DNA from: Leptospira kirschneri serovar Cynopteri str. 3522 CT
GTDB lineage: Bacteria > Spirochaetota > Leptospiria > Leptospirales > Leptospiraceae
DNA: 64,000 nucleotides
Reading direction: 5' to 3'
Assembly: GCF_000243695.2 (NCBI RefSeq)
Contig: NZ_AHMN02000022.1
Coordinates: 62,001-126,000, forward strand
Shown here: in pieces, positions 49,880 through 61,115 of the stretch
Layout of the letters: each line of letters starts with the position of its first letter
Position numbering within the stretch: the first letter of the stretch is position 1
The notes under the pieces: model-generated
Seen by the model: the letters and a program-made list of their open reading frames with translations, nothing else
Databases searched by the model: none
What the model was told of the DNA's origin: nothing
Translations under genes and position numbers: made by a program

Positions 49880-49928
49880 TTTTTAAGAAGTTTTAAAAAC
49901 AATTATAAAAATTTTAATCCGACATCGA

Positions 49929-50551
<623 letters not shown>

Positions 50552-51295
50552 TTAAAGTCCCGCGGTAATTCCTCCGTCTACTACAATTGTTTGCCCTGTT
50601 ACATAAGAAGAAGCGTCACTGGCAAAAAAAATCGCGGCCCCAACTAAATCTTCCGGTTTTCCAAGCCTTCCCATCGGAATCGCATTGGTCATTTGTTCTA
50701 AAACGTCCGGTTTTTCCTTAATCATCTCCGTCATATCTGTATCGATAAAGCCAGGACAAATTGCATTCACTCGATAACCGGAACCAATCCATTCAACTGC
50801 AAGAGCGCGTGTCATATTGATCACAGCGCCTTTGGTTCCAGAATAAACGGAAGCCAATTTTGTTCCTCTCATTCCTAAAATAGATGCAATATTAATAATA
50901 TTCCCGCCTCTTTTTTTATGAATCTTGTAATAAGCAGTACAGGTCCTAAATACTCCCGTAAAATTCGTCTGGATGATGGATTCAATTTCGTCTTCTTTGA
51001 GAAAAGCCGCAGGTTTATTAGAAGCAATTCCAGCATTATTTACAAGCACGTCTAACTTTCCATGTTCTTTGACAATAGATTCGATAATTGAAATCATTAC
51101 ATCCGGTCGACGAATATCGGCGGCAAAACCTTTAATTCCGGAACCGTCAAACTTTTTGATCGATTCTTGAGAAGAACCGGTTCCATAAACGATGGCTCCT
51201 GCGTTTCTAAAGCCTTCCGCAAAATATCTTCCAATTCCTCGAGTAGAACCGGTAACTAAAACCGTTTTATTTTTTACGTTGAATAAATCGTTCAA
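50552..51295 (-). CDS. SDR-family oxidoreductase (FabG-like)
   Basis: A 247-residue classical short-chain dehydrogenase. It has the NAD(P) motif TGSTRGIGR (about 15-23), NNAG near 87, the catalytic Ser in NIASILGMRGT, Tyr-x3-Lys in YSGTKGAV (about 151-158) and CPGFIDTDM near 182. The end DGGITAGL is typical. The substrate is open: 3-oxoacyl-ACP, glucose or gluconate-type. It is next to a small lipoprotein gene 4 bp upstream. Confidence 0.85.
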   Translation of the reverse strand: MNDLFNVKNKTVLVTGSTRGIGRYFAEGFRNAGAIVYGTGSSQESIKKFDGSGIKGFAADIRRPDVMISIIESIVKEHGKLDVLVNNAGIASNKPAAFLKEDEIESIIQTNFTGVFRTCTAYYKIHKKRGGNIINIASILGMRGTKLASVYSGTKGAVINMTRALAVEWIGSGYRVNAICPGFIDTDMTEMIKEKPDVLEQMTNAIPMGRLGKPEDLVGAAIFFASDASSYVTGQTIVVDGGITAGL

Positions 51296-51299
51296 TGGA

Positions 51300-51803
51300 T
51301 CACTCCCGATTGTATTGTTGTTTTACCGGATAACAAGGACGAATATCTTCGATAGATTCCGATCCGTTTGTGATAGAAGGTTTTTTTCCTCGTTCCGTAT
51401 CGAAAACACGAATCAGTTTACGTGGATCGATTCGAATATTTTTTCCGAAGTCTGCATTTGTGTCTTTTGATTTTTCTTTTTTAGTTTTTTTTTCGGAATA
51501 CGGATCAAAAACTTCCGTGTCTTTTTCTTCCTTTTCGATCGTTAGATCATCCGTAAGAACTTCCCGATCGATATAATGAGTTCCATCCCTTTCATAAGTA
51601 TTATGCAGAGGATCACAATCAAACATATCGATCTTAGCGACAACGTATTCGCAAAAAAGAAGATATTCTTTACAAAAATATTGAAGACTAGATTCTTTAA
51701 TACGATCAAAACTACCTCTTCTGCAAGAAGGAAAAACCAAAAAAATTAAAAAACAAATCCAAAGTTTTTTGTAGAATATCTTAATATTCAAAAAATGATT
51801 CAT
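51300..51803 (-). CDS. small hypothetical lipoprotein
   Basis: A 167-residue protein with a signal ending in LVFPSC (Cys27 lipid site). The mature part has several Cys (CKEYLLFCEY, CDPLH, CYPVK), a charged Lys/Glu-rich middle (EKEEKDTEVFDPYSEKKTKK) and no family I recognise. It precedes the SDR gene by 4 bp on the same strand. Upstream is repeat copy F. Confidence 0.6.
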   Translation of the reverse strand: MNHFLNIKIFYKKLWICFLIFLVFPSCRRGSFDRIKESSLQYFCKEYLLFCEYVVAKIDMFDCDPLHNTYERDGTHYIDREVLTDDLTIEKEEKDTEVFDPYSEKKTKKEKSKDTNADFGKNIRIDPRKLIRVFDTERGKKPSITNGSESIEDIRPCYPVKQQYNRE

Positions 51804-51950
51804 AGAAACCTAAACCTTTGTTTTTTCTTCCTTTAACACATTCTAAAATTTTAAAGAACAAACCAATAATCTTTGAAATAATTTTTTATCAGAAAGATTA
51901 AACGATCGCAACAAAACGAAAATCTTTTATCAAACAAGAGATTTTTTTAT

Positions 51951-52053
51951 TAGAATTGCTGAAAAATTTCATAGTTCAATTAACAAAACTACTTCAATCG
52001 ACCACTTTCATGAAACAGAAAACAGATGGAGTATTCATTTTTTAACAACCATA
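51951..52053 (+). repeat. TA-flanked short inverted-repeat element, copy F
   Basis: Left TAGAATTGCTGAAAAATTTC and right CATTTTTTAACAACCATA; interior tcaattaacaaaactacttcaatcgacc matches copies D and E. Confidence 0.6.
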
Positions 52054-52080
52054 AGTCCGACGTAAGAAAATCGGGGCGAA

Positions 52081-52186
52081 TCCGGCTTGCCTGTGGCAAG
52101 CCGGACCGGGCTCTTTAGCTCCGGTAAATAAATTGCATGTAGAAAATGTAATGTAATGTTTCGTCTTTAGTTTCAATTTATTTACC
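52081..52186. other. structured intergenic locus: perfect 11-bp hairpin plus 13-bp inverted repeat
   Basis: TCCGGCTTGCC (52081-52091) pairs exactly with GGCAAGCCGGA (52095-52105) around a 3-nt loop. GGTAAATAAATTG (52123-52135) pairs exactly with CAATTTATTTACC (52174-52186) across 38 nt. There is no T-run after the first stem, so it is not a classical terminator. The segment is G+C-rich compared with its surroundings. It could be an RNA element, a protein-binding site, or the remnant of a mobile cassette; I cannot decide. Confidence 0.5.
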
Positions 52187-52227
52187 CCGCATCGATCCCT
52201 TTCGCGTTATTCCAAATGATGTTAATA

Positions 52228-53130
52228 TTAAGGTTTTATTTTGTTTTCAGCATTGATATTTTGTGCGGGATCTTGGTTTTTAACTTCATTCTCTTTTTTA
52301 GATTGGTTCTTTTCGGTAGAAATTCCCAACCTCCATTCGTAGGATTTTAAAGTTCTGGTTCTTTCTTTTTTTCGGATCGATTCTGCTTCCGTATTTAAAC
52401 GTCCTTCCGCGTCGTCCCAATACAATAATTCTTCGGATTTTAAATAATCAGAATCCAGAATTTTATTTTTAGCAACCTTATCCGAAAGAGAAAGAACGGA
52501 ATCCTCGTTTTTTCCGAGTAAAATTTTAGTTTGATAGAGCGAAAGAAGCGACTGTCTTTGATAATACAAAGCCGAAGTTTTATCTCCTTTTTCCAACTCT
52601 TGAACAGAAGCTTTGGATGTTTCCCCGAAGCGAGCATAATACTTTTCTAATACAGGTAAAATAGAACGATTTTTATTTTTTTCATCTAACCGAATCGCTA
52701 CGATCAAAGGCGCCAGTTCTTGACTCAATTGAGTCGTTTTACTTTCATAGTCTTTTCGAATTGATTCTTCTAACGGAATGATCGATTTAATAATATTTTC
52801 AAACGCAGTTGTGGCGTTTCCGTATTCCGCCTTGATGTATAAAGTTTCGGCTTGTCCGTAATCGTTTGCAAGTTTATCTAATTCTTGTTTTTTACCAAAA
52901 TTGAGAAGAGAAACTCGGATTCCTTTCAATCCAAGATATGCTTTTTTTCGAACCGATTCTAATTTACCTGTTTCTATCAATTCTCGATCGGATTGTGTTT
53001 TTTGTTTTTCTTTAGGATCTTTGGATTCATTTGGAACGGTTTGTGAAAAAACAGATACGTTCCAGATCAAAATCAAAACACAAAATATAAGTCCGATTTG
53101 ATTCCGTTGAGTTAGTAGATTCTCTTTCAT
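52228..53130 (-). CDS. exported helical protein of unknown function
   Basis: The 303-codon frame starts at 53139; Met4 at 53130 gives the better signal peptide ([20 protein letters not shown]). The mature ~270 residues are strongly helical and charged, with TPR-like pairs ([25 protein letters not shown]) and a Lys/Asn-rich tail. It may be a periplasmic scaffold. No known family is visible. It is divergent from maf. Confidence 0.6.
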   Translation of the reverse strand: MKENLLTQRNQIGLIFCVLILIWNVSVFSQTVPNESKDPKEKQKTQSDRELIETGKLESVRKKAYLGLKGIRVSLLNFGKKQELDKLANDYGQAETLYIKAEYGNATTAFENIIKSIIPLEESIRKDYESKTTQLSQELAPLIVAIRLDEKNKNRSILPVLEKYYARFGETSKASVQELEKGDKTSALYYQRQSLLSLYQTKILLGKNEDSVLSLSDKVAKNKILDSDYLKSEELLYWDDAEGRLNTEAESIRKKERTRTLKSYEWRLGISTEKNQSKKENEVKNQDPAQNINAENKIKP

Positions 53131-53190
53131 CTCTATCAATATCGGCAGGAAAACGAATGCAAAGCAAGGCTTTTCTTAGACTATGGATTT

Positions 53191-53744
53191 ATGATCATAC
53201 TTAGATCCAAATCTCCCCGTAGAAAACAAATTTTAGAATCTTTGGATCTTGATTTTAGAATCGAAGCGGAAGATATAGACGAAAGTTCTTTGAAAAACGA
53301 GCGTCCTTTAGAATATTTAAAAAGGATTTCATTATCTAAGTTAGGCACAAGATCCAAAAATGAACTTTTAATATCCTGCGACACGATCGTGGTCCAAGAA
53401 AATTCAATTTTACAAAAGCCAGAGAATTTTTTGCAAGCGACAGAAATGCTCGAGGGACTATCTGGAAAAACTCACATTGTATATTCTGGATTAGGAATTT
53501 ATTATAAAGGATTGGAACAATTTGCATTCGATTCTTCTAAAGTTCATTTCCATATCTGGGACAACAAACAAATCAGAAAATACATCGAAAAATATTCTCC
53601 CTTTGACAAAGCGGGAAGTTACGGAGTTCAGGATTTAGAAGGTCCGGTTAAATCTTTCGAAGGATCTTATACAAATATATTAGGTTTTCCGATTCGAATG
53701 TTTTTTCAATACCACGAACTTTGGAAAAAATATCTAAAAGGAAA

Positions 53745-53754
<10 letters not shown>
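53191..53754 (+). CDS. maf: Maf-family nucleotide pyrophosphatase
   Basis: A house-cleaning nucleoside triphosphate pyrophosphatase of the Maf/HAM1-like fold, 187 residues. The family motif [13 protein letters not shown] is at residues 6-18, CDTIVV (about 63-68), the [13 protein letters not shown] stretch near 139-151 and GFPIRMF at the end. The substrate may be dTTP/UTP or modified nucleotides. Start ATG 53191, with 51 bp to the divergent exported protein. Its end overlaps the tiny minus-strand frame at 53745. Confidence 0.88.
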
Positions 53755-53954
<200 letters not shown>

Positions 53955-54384
53955 AATCTAATCTTCGGAGACTTTATTTTGTATCTTAAGGATTTGTTTT
54001 AAAAAAAGAGTCAATGAGTTTTGTTTAGGAAAATTTTAAGATAAAATTTGCGTGAGTTCCTATATTTTTCAAAAAAATTTAGATTTGTGCAGTAGTTCCC
54101 ACAGATTAAGTTTCATTCAAATAATTTGCTGATTTTGAAACCATTTGTTAAATTTATAAATTGTGTGAGTTCCCACATTTTCGAGAAAAATTTAGACTCA
54201 ACGGAGAAATTAACAAAATTCTAAAAGAAACTTATAAATTGAATTTTTAATTAGATGAAGATCGCAAAACGCCGATTTCATGCAGAAATTTAAAATCATT
54301 CTTTTTGAATTTAATAGAGATTTTTTAAAAACGATTCTTATGTTTTTTAAGAAAGAAACAAAATGATTACCCAATAAAAATAGA
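53955..54384. other. gene-free interval with reverse repeats
   Basis: A 430-bp gap between the small minus-strand frame and holA. It contains GTGGGAACT-family cores in reverse (cgtgagttcctatattt near 54051, cagtagttcccacag near 54090, tgtgagttcccacatt near 54163), then AT-rich DNA. No gene. Confidence 0.55.
54051..54195 (-). repeat. GTGGGAACT-family repeats, reverse, tandem cores
   Basis: Three cores within 145 bp, at about 54051, 54090 and 54163, each separated by poorly conserved spacers; ends not recognisable. Confidence 0.5.
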
Positions 54385-55473
54385 ATGGCAACTAAAACCA
54401 AAGAATATAAAAATTCCATAGAATTCTTAAACGATTGGAATCAAAAATTACCTCAAATCGTTTTCGTAGCGGCTAAAGAATCTTATGAATTCGAAATTCT
54501 TGCAGAGAGATATAAGGACTCGATTCGAAAAACGGGAGAACCTTACGAAATTGTAATCTTTGTATCAGAGCCAGGGGACTTTGAAAGATTTCAATCCGAA
54601 GCGTTTAACTTGGATATGTTCTCCAATAGAAAATTATTTATCATTAAATCGGGGCTCGAATTTTTTAAACCTATATCCAGCGGAAAAGGAAAGAACAACG
54701 AATCCTTACAAAAACAATTTTCAAACTTTCCAGATTCAATCCAACTTTTGATCCATTACAATCACTGGGAAGTTCCGAATAAAGTACTTCAAATTTTCGG
54801 CGGAAAAGCGAACCTCATCAAAACTAAAAATTTTTATCCGAACGAAATCCGTGGCGGACTTTTACAAGCTTGTAAAGAAATCGGAGTTCAACTCGACGAA
54901 GATGCAATAGACGAATTTCTACATAAAATTCCTCCATCTATGGGAGCATATCTTCAATCCCTTTCCAAACTCAAACTTTATCTTTCGAAAAAAACTTTCA
55001 ACAAACAAGATATAGAAGACGTTTTATTGTTCAGTGGAGAATTCAATTCTTCCGGTTTAGTGGATTTTTTTATGGAATCAGATCGGATTCGTTTTTTTAA
55101 GGAACTAAAAAAATTTCAAAGCGGAAAAGATTCTCTACTTTTATTTTTTTCAATTTTAAAAGAAAAAATCGACCAACTTCGAAAATACAAAATCATTTCC
55201 AAAAAATACGAAACTTCCCTTTCTGACGAAGAACTCTACGAGTTCCTGGGAATTCAATCTTATAGCCCTGCGAGAAAAAATTTCGTTCGTAACCGCCTTA
55301 AAAAAGAAGCGACTTTTTTTTCGGATAAGACAATCGGAGAACTTTATGATTTTATAATAGAGATGAATATTCGAATCAAGACCAACTCAGAAAAAGAAGA
55401 ATCTCTATTTTATTTTAAACGTCGGATGGAAGATTTTTTCCTTCAACTTCGTCGGAAAGACCGAATTCTATAA
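54385..55473 (+). CDS. holA: DNA polymerase III delta subunit-like protein
   Basis: The delta subunit opens the sliding clamp ring in the clamp-loader complex. The 362-residue protein is AAA+-like without a Walker A, as expected for delta. FERFQSEAFNLDMFSNRKLFIIK (about 68-90) corresponds to the beta-clamp-interacting region; SSGLVDFFMESDRIRFFKELKKF (about 222-244) and the C-terminal helical collar are typical of HolA. Sequence divergence is high, as common for this subunit. Its last 59 bp overlap the convergent regulator gene. Confidence 0.75.
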   Translation: MATKTKEYKNSIEFLNDWNQKLPQIVFVAAKESYEFEILAERYKDSIRKTGEPYEIVIFVSEPGDFERFQSEAFNLDMFSNRKLFIIKSGLEFFKPISSGKGKNNESLQKQFSNFPDSIQLLIHYNHWEVPNKVLQIFGGKANLIKTKNFYPNEIRGGLLQACKEIGVQLDEDAIDEFLHKIPPSMGAYLQSLSKLKLYLSKKTFNKQDIEDVLLFSGEFNSSGLVDFFMESDRIRFFKELKKFQSGKDSLLLFFSILKEKIDQLRKYKIISKKYETSLSDEELYEFLGIQSYSPARKNFVRNRLKKEATFFSDKTIGELYDFIIEMNIRIKTNSEKEESLFYFKRRMEDFFLQLRRKDRIL

Positions 55474-56308
55474 TCTTTCTGTAAATCGTTCTCTCTGAAA
55501 TCCCAAGTATTTTAGCGGCCTTTTCCCGATTTCCATTTACAAGAATTAAATTCCTTTTGATAATCTCCCTTTCATAATCTCTTAAAGGAATTCCAGTTTT
55601 CACTTCGATAAATTTGGAATATACATACGAAGTTTCGAACATCTGAGGTGGAAGATGTTTTACGTCCAAAATACGCACCGCGAACAAGGAAATCATACTT
55701 TCCAGTAAATTTTTCAGTTGTCTGACATTTCCAGGAAAATCATAATTTAGTAAAATATGATATAATTTTTCACTTAACCGAATTTCTTTTCGTTTATATT
55801 TTTCGGAAAGAATTTCCAAAAAATGTTTAATCAAAAGAGGAATATCCTCTTTTCTCTCCCTGAGATCCGGAAGGTCCAATCTAAAATTAGAAATTTCGAA
55901 ATAAAGAGATTCTAATATTTGACCGGCTTCTAATTTTTGTTTCCATTCTTTACCAGAAATAAAAATGAAACGAGAATTGTTTTGGTTTTCACGGATTCTT
56001 TTTAATAGATAAGCTTGGTTTTCTTTTGGAAAATTCGAAAAGTCTTTAAAAAGAAAATACGCATCATCTTTGACCGAAAGCTCCGATTCTAAACTTCTTT
56101 GATTTTCGTAATGATCAGAATCTATAATAAATACTTGTGGATTTTTACCGGACAAACTTGCAATTAAATTAGAAACAAACGTTTTACCACTACCCGGACC
56201 TCCGGTAACAAACAACGGTAGATTACTTTGGGACAAAGATTTTAGTCGATTGAATATCTTAATCGAATTCGAAGCGTTGCCTATAAAAATATGTTCTTCG
56301 GAATTCAA
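55415..56308 (-). CDS. NtrC-type AAA regulator lacking the sigma-54 loop
   Basis: A 297-residue cytoplasmic protein. AAA+ core: Walker A TGGPGSGKT (35-43), RERKEDIPLL (150-159), FPGNVRQLKN (191-200, arginine sensor). C-terminal Fis-type HTH: ILVNGNREKAAKILGISERTIYRKI (about 255-279). The usual GAFTGA loop between Walker A and Walker B is missing, and the Walker B acidic pair (LFLDEI) reads YFLFKDF (84-90). It has no receiver domain. It therefore cannot be a standard sigma-54 activator; a sigma-70-type or modulatory role is possible. It overlaps holA convergently by 59 bp. Confidence 0.8.
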   Translation of the reverse strand: MNSEEHIFIGNASNSIKIFNRLKSLSQSNLPLFVTGGPGSGKTFVSNLIASLSGKNPQVFIIDSDHYENQRSLESELSVKDDAYFLFKDFSNFPKENQAYLLKRIRENQNNSRFIFISGKEWKQKLEAGQILESLYFEISNFRLDLPDLRERKEDIPLLIKHFLEILSEKYKRKEIRLSEKLYHILLNYDFPGNVRQLKNLLESMISLFAVRILDVKHLPPQMFETSYVYSKFIEVKTGIPLRDYEREIIKRNLILVNGNREKAAKILGISERTIYRKIIEFGLSDEVEGKNLPSDV

Positions 56309-56329
56309 TTGAAGAGTCCTTTGTAAAGA

Positions 56330-57877
56330 TTATAACCCTTTGACCTGTAGAACTCTACCTCGGATTATACATTCAAAGGAACTTTTATTCGTATTCTGAA
56401 AGTAATTTCTTACTTGAATGGGAGTACATTCTAAAATCTGAGATGGAGAAATTTTATAGTTTTCCGTTAGATTGGCAACGTTCGTAACGCCGTCCACTGA
56501 ATTTGCAGATGGAACATACGTTGTTTGATATTGAACCAGTTCATCCACTTGTGGTATTTTTATTCCCTGCGGAAGAAAAATCCAATAGGCTTTTTCACCC
56601 GATTTTACTAAAATTTCCGTTTCACCTCCTTCTCTAAACTCATCTTTTAATAAAACTCCGGAAAGTAAAAAGGTAAGATTTGTTTGTAAAACGTCAGAAG
56701 CAATAATTTTATCTGTAGTCAATTCAGAATATATTTCCATAAAATTCAAAGGATTGATTGATTCCGATTCTATATACTTTCCAGAATAAGAAACTTTATT
56801 AAGCAAAGATTCCTCTATGACTTGATTAGGAGATATTTCGGAATATGTAAAATAAATTTGTCTTCCCCTAAATATTAAGGTTTTTGAATCTTTAGTTGTA
56901 CTGATTTTTCTGAAATACGTTATATCAAATAAATTTCCTTTGGGAAAAATTCCTTTATAATATCTTGTTTGAGACGTAGAAAAATACGAGGCCGTGAATA
57001 GTAAAACCCGATAACCGGAAGTTTGCAGATTTTGAATCGAAGACACTAAAGTAGGATTGGGGATTTTTCCTTTTGCGTTTGTAAGAATGATCACTTCTTG
57101 AGACTTAGAAACCGAACCAACTAACGAGCGCTTTATGTTAAGTAACGCCTCTGATAAATCGTCTAGACTAGATTTACCGAACGATTTTAGACTTCCAACC
57201 TGAGTTCTCAATTCCGCTAAAGAACCCGCTTTTGGAAGAATAGAAACCTTTCCTTCAGAAAAAGTTACGATTCTAATCCCCGTTAAAGAATCCCAAGAAG
57301 TATTTTTAACGAACCGAACCCATTCTTCTCTTTCTCTTTGAAAAGAAGGAGATAAATCGATTACAAAAATCAATTCTCTGGAACTTCTATTTGATACTGA
57401 AGAGGTGGTTTGCCTTTTTTTAAAAGGAATCCAGGGAAAAGAACGTTCCGTCATAGAACGCATTAAAATGAAAAGATCGGATTTTTCCGAAAGGTGAAAT
57501 TCCTCCAATCGTCTTTGAGAACAATCGTATAAAATTCGATCCAAAGTAATCTTGTTTTGAAAGCCAAGTTCATCCCGAACCAAAAAATCCGTTGATAATT
57601 CAGAACAGATTTTGAAAAAATCTTCCTTTGCAAAGTGAGAGTTTTTGAATTTATTAAAAATTTCTTTATCTCTAACTTTTTCAGTGGTATCTACTTTCGC
57701 CCTTAGCAACAAGTTTGCATAAAACGCCCCAAATTTAGAAATTTCTTGGGATCTATCGTCAATTCTTTCTAAAGTTACAGGTAACCTTCCATCCATTTTT
57801 CCAGGAAGAAAAGTTATACTCGTAGAAAATATCGGGTGAGTCACCAAACAGAAGAAAAAAAATAAATTTCTCAACAT
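56330..57877 (-). CDS. exported von Willebrand factor A domain protein
   Basis: The frame opens at 57937; Met21 at 57877 begins a signal peptide (MLRNLFFFFCLVTHPIFS) and is preferred. A VWA domain starts near mature residue 170 with the metal-dependent adhesion motif DLSPSFQ (IFVIDLSPSF), and contains IVTFSEGKVS and DDLSEAL (Thr/Asp positions). The N-terminal ~150 and C-terminal ~200 residues are of unknown type. It may act in protein interactions at the envelope. It is 21 bp upstream of the NtrC-like gene. Confidence 0.75.
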   Translation of the reverse strand: MLRNLFFFFCLVTHPIFSTSITFLPGKMDGRLPVTLERIDDRSQEISKFGAFYANLLLRAKVDTTEKVRDKEIFNKFKNSHFAKEDFFKICSELSTDFLVRDELGFQNKITLDRILYDCSQRRLEEFHLSEKSDLFILMRSMTERSFPWIPFKKRQTTSSVSNRSSRELIFVIDLSPSFQREREEWVRFVKNTSWDSLTGIRIVTFSEGKVSILPKAGSLAELRTQVGSLKSFGKSSLDDLSEALLNIKRSLVGSVSKSQEVIILTNAKGKIPNPTLVSSIQNLQTSGYRVLLFTASYFSTSQTRYYKGIFPKGNLFDITYFRKISTTKDSKTLIFRGRQIYFTYSEISPNQVIEESLLNKVSYSGKYIESESINPLNFMEIYSELTTDKIIASDVLQTNLTFLLSGVLLKDEFREGGETEILVKSGEKAYWIFLPQGIKIPQVDELVQYQTTYVPSANSVDGVTNVANLTENYKISPSQILECTPIQVRNYFQNTNKSSFECIIRGRVLQVKGL

Positions 57878-57984
57878 GTAGAACTTAGTACGATCCAAAT
57901 GAATTCTTAGTTTTAATATGGGAAATCTTAGATTCAAAGCAACTCATTAAAAAATGTGTTGCACAAACTCGGTAAAGTATTAGC

Positions 57985-58576
<592 letters not shown>

Positions 58577-58609
58577 TCCGCTTTATTGAAGAGCTACGAT
58601 ATGTTTATA

Positions 58610-58637
58610 AACCCCGCGTTTTCATGCGGGGTTTTTT
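58610..58637 (+). terminator. intrinsic terminator of lipL21
   Basis: Stem AACCCCGC (58610-58617) and GCGGGGTT (58626-58633) with an 8-nt loop, followed by a T-run to 58637. It is 34 bp past the lipL21 stop and is the clearest rho-independent terminator in the window. Confidence 0.92.
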
Positions 58638-58978
58638 ATTTTGAAGTCTGTAACTTTTAAACCTATTCTTATATTCAAAAATTTTCATTTTGTTATCGTC
58701 TTTAATTTTTTGAGAGGCAGATTTCCATTTTTTAAATCAAAGTAAGTTCAGTGAAAATGATTCTATATTGCGTCTTGCACGATCATAGAGACGTTTTGTT
58801 GAGTTCAAAGAGTTGTTGTATTGAGTTTTTTTATTCGCCAAAATTATCTCCAAGTTAATAACAAATCCGGTAAAAATTGAATATTGAATGAATTCTAAAA
58901 CAAAAACCCGTTTACCTACAAAATTGATTAGAATCATTTCCTAAATTAAAGTTATGAAGTAAAAATTTTGATAAAAAT
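58638..58978. other. gene-free AT-rich interval
   Basis: About 340 bp between the lipL21 terminator and the next lipoprotein. I see no recognisable motif, repeat core or reading frame here. Confidence 0.5.
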
Positions 58979-59953
58979 ATGACTGTGCGTAAATTAGTTT
59001 TATTTGTTTCTTCATTTTTTTTACTGAGCTTTTTATCTCAGTGTACAACGTTATTACTTAGGGATTATCAAGAAAGTAGCAATATATATGGTTTTTATTA
59101 TTATTTTTACGAAGAATTTAAAGATACCTCAGACAAACCTGGCACAACAATAGTAGAAAGTCCTAATGATTGGTTTGATTCAAATAAAATCTTTCACTAC
59201 TGTGCAAATAATTCACTATCGTCTTTAGAGACGAATCTTGATGAAAACTATTCGTATGAAATACAACGTCGTAAAAAAGACGAAACTTGTAAAAAACTTT
59301 ACAACTCTACAAAAAGTAATGTAGTAATTGAAGCAAATGGAAGTTTGTTACTCTTTGATTTAGGAACGAAAGTACACGTCACCTCCGGACATCATCAACA
59401 TTCTCCTATATCTCAACTTGACCTTGTTATCTATAGAGGTCCTCTACTTCAAAAATCGATCCAAAACATAAAAGCTGCATGGATTTCTAAAGGTTCGATT
59501 TGTCTTGAAGATTCATCGAAAAAAATTGTATCATTAGATTGTTCTCATACGGAAGGTAATGGAGACTTTGAACGTAGAGTATGTATTCAAACATCTGCGG
59601 ATTGTTCCCCAAAAAAAACACCGCTCTATCTATCTTCAATTCCTCGTTCTGCTCCTACTTACTTTCTAAAAGAAAGATGTTACGAAAAAGGAGATGGATG
59701 TAATAGTGTCTCGATTGCAGTATGGTTTCCAGAACAACACGTTTCTAATCAATCACAAATTGTAGAAATCGAAATAGGTAAATTTTCGGAACGAATGATT
59801 ATCTCCAAAACGATCCCATACGTTATGAGTTATAGTTTATACCCGGTTACGATCGTCTGGGATGTAGTTACATTTCCTTTTCAAGTTGTATTGTATCTTC
59901 TTTTTTATAATGATTTCAACCCAACAGGTTACGTTCCTCCAGGAAGGAAATAA
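58979..59953 (+). CDS. hypothetical lipoprotein
   Basis: A 324-residue protein with a signal peptide and lipobox SFLSQC (Cys22). The mature domain has several Cys (HYCANNS, KDETCKKLY, SICLEDSS, SLDCSHTEG, VCIQTSADC, ERCYEKGDGC) that may form disulphides, and a hydrophobic segment near the end (about 285-312: YSLYPVTIVWDVVTFPFQVVLYLLF). No family is recognised. It is isolated, with long gaps on both sides. Confidence 0.7.
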   Translation: MTVRKLVLFVSSFFLLSFLSQCTTLLLRDYQESSNIYGFYYYFYEEFKDTSDKPGTTIVESPNDWFDSNKIFHYCANNSLSSLETNLDENYSYEIQRRKKDETCKKLYNSTKSNVVIEANGSLLLFDLGTKVHVTSGHHQHSPISQLDLVIYRGPLLQKSIQNIKAAWISKGSICLEDSSKKIVSLDCSHTEGNGDFERRVCIQTSADCSPKKTPLYLSSIPRSAPTYFLKERCYEKGDGCNSVSIAVWFPEQHVSNQSQIVEIEIGKFSERMIISKTIPYVMSYSLYPVTIVWDVVTFPFQVVLYLLFYNDFNPTGYVPPGRK

Positions 59954-60380
<427 letters not shown>

Positions 60381-61115
60381 TTAAAGAATTATTCCGAATT
60401 TTCCAGCAAGTGTGTTTATATCTGTATTAAACTCGTCCTGTTTGGCCGCCGCCTTTTTCAAAGATTCTGTTGCAACTTGAAGGATCTTATTCTTTTCCTC
60501 GTCGGAAACGGAGTTATACTTTGCAAGTTCTTGACTGGATTTTTTCAATAGTTTTACAGTTTCTCCAAGAAGAGGATCCTTGCTTAAAGAAGTCGATACT
60601 GTTTTGATCCAAACGTCATAATAATTATTCAACTTGTCTTCCGTCAAAATCGAATCATAACAACTGACTTTAGAGAATTCTTGGATCACTTCCTGTTCTA
60701 AACAATACATTCCTCTTTTCAACTTACCTTTCGTGTTAGCGGTAATCGTCGGTTTTATAAATGCATCATCCGCGTCGTTTAACACGAAGTATACGTTTTC
60801 AGAGAAATTTTTTGCAGGCGCAAAACCTTCTTTGTTTTCCACAGTTTTTACTTTGATATACGTTACAATAGAAGTTCCTTTTTTTGTGGTTACTTCCGCT
60901 TCAACGTTTTCTAAACCTGTTACTTCTTCCATTCCATAAACAAGACTGACTTGATCTTCCTTTTTATCAGAACCCGGAACTTTGTAAATCCATTGGTCAA
61001 AATTAGCATATCTGTTTCCTAAGATTTGCGCTTCTTGTTTTTTTTCTTCCTTTTTACATCCGATCATAATCAACAAAAGAAAAGAAAGAATTAAGAATAA
61101 CTTAATTTGTTTCAT
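60381..61115 (-). CDS. hypothetical lipoprotein
   Basis: A 244-residue protein: signal peptide, lipobox LIMIGC (Cys20), then a Lys/Glu-rich spacer (KKEEKKQEAQ) and a mostly beta/alpha mixed domain (about 45-235) with VYFVLNDADDAF and GMYCLEQEV. The C-terminal third is helical. It may be an SH3-like or surface lipoprotein; I do not recognise a family with certainty. The upstream 600 bp hold only a doubtful small frame. Confidence 0.7.
   Translation of the reverse strand: MKQIKLFLILSFLLLIMIGCKKEEKKQEAQILGNRYANFDQWIYKVPGSDKKEDQVSLVYGMEEVTGLENVEAEVTTKKGTSIVTYIKVKTVENKEGFAPAKNFSENVYFVLNDADDAFIKPTITANTKGKLKRGMYCLEQEVIQEFSKVSCYDSILTEDKLNNYYDVWIKTVSTSLSKDPLLGETVKLLKKSSQELAKYNSVSDEEKNKILQVATESLKKAAAKQDEFNTDINTLAGKFGIIL

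Larger units (their letters stand above)
49515..49928. other. gene-free interval with two repeat families
   Basis: A 414-bp gap upstream of the FG-GAP gene and downstream of the YciO-like gene. It holds a GAGTAC-type repeat (49651-49730) directly followed by a GTGGGAACT-family element (49739-49879). Confidence 0.6.
51804..52227. other. gene-free interval with TA-flanked element and paired hairpins
   Basis: A 424-bp gap. Copy F of the TA-flanked element is at 51951-52053. Directly after it a 130-bp GC-richer segment contains a perfect 11-bp hairpin and a 13-bp inverted repeat (52081-52186, separate entry). Confidence 0.65.

Noticed and set aside
52081..52105. 11-bp hairpin as an intrinsic terminator
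   Set aside because: The stem is followed by CCGGGCTC, not a T-run, in one direction, and by GATTCGCC in the other.
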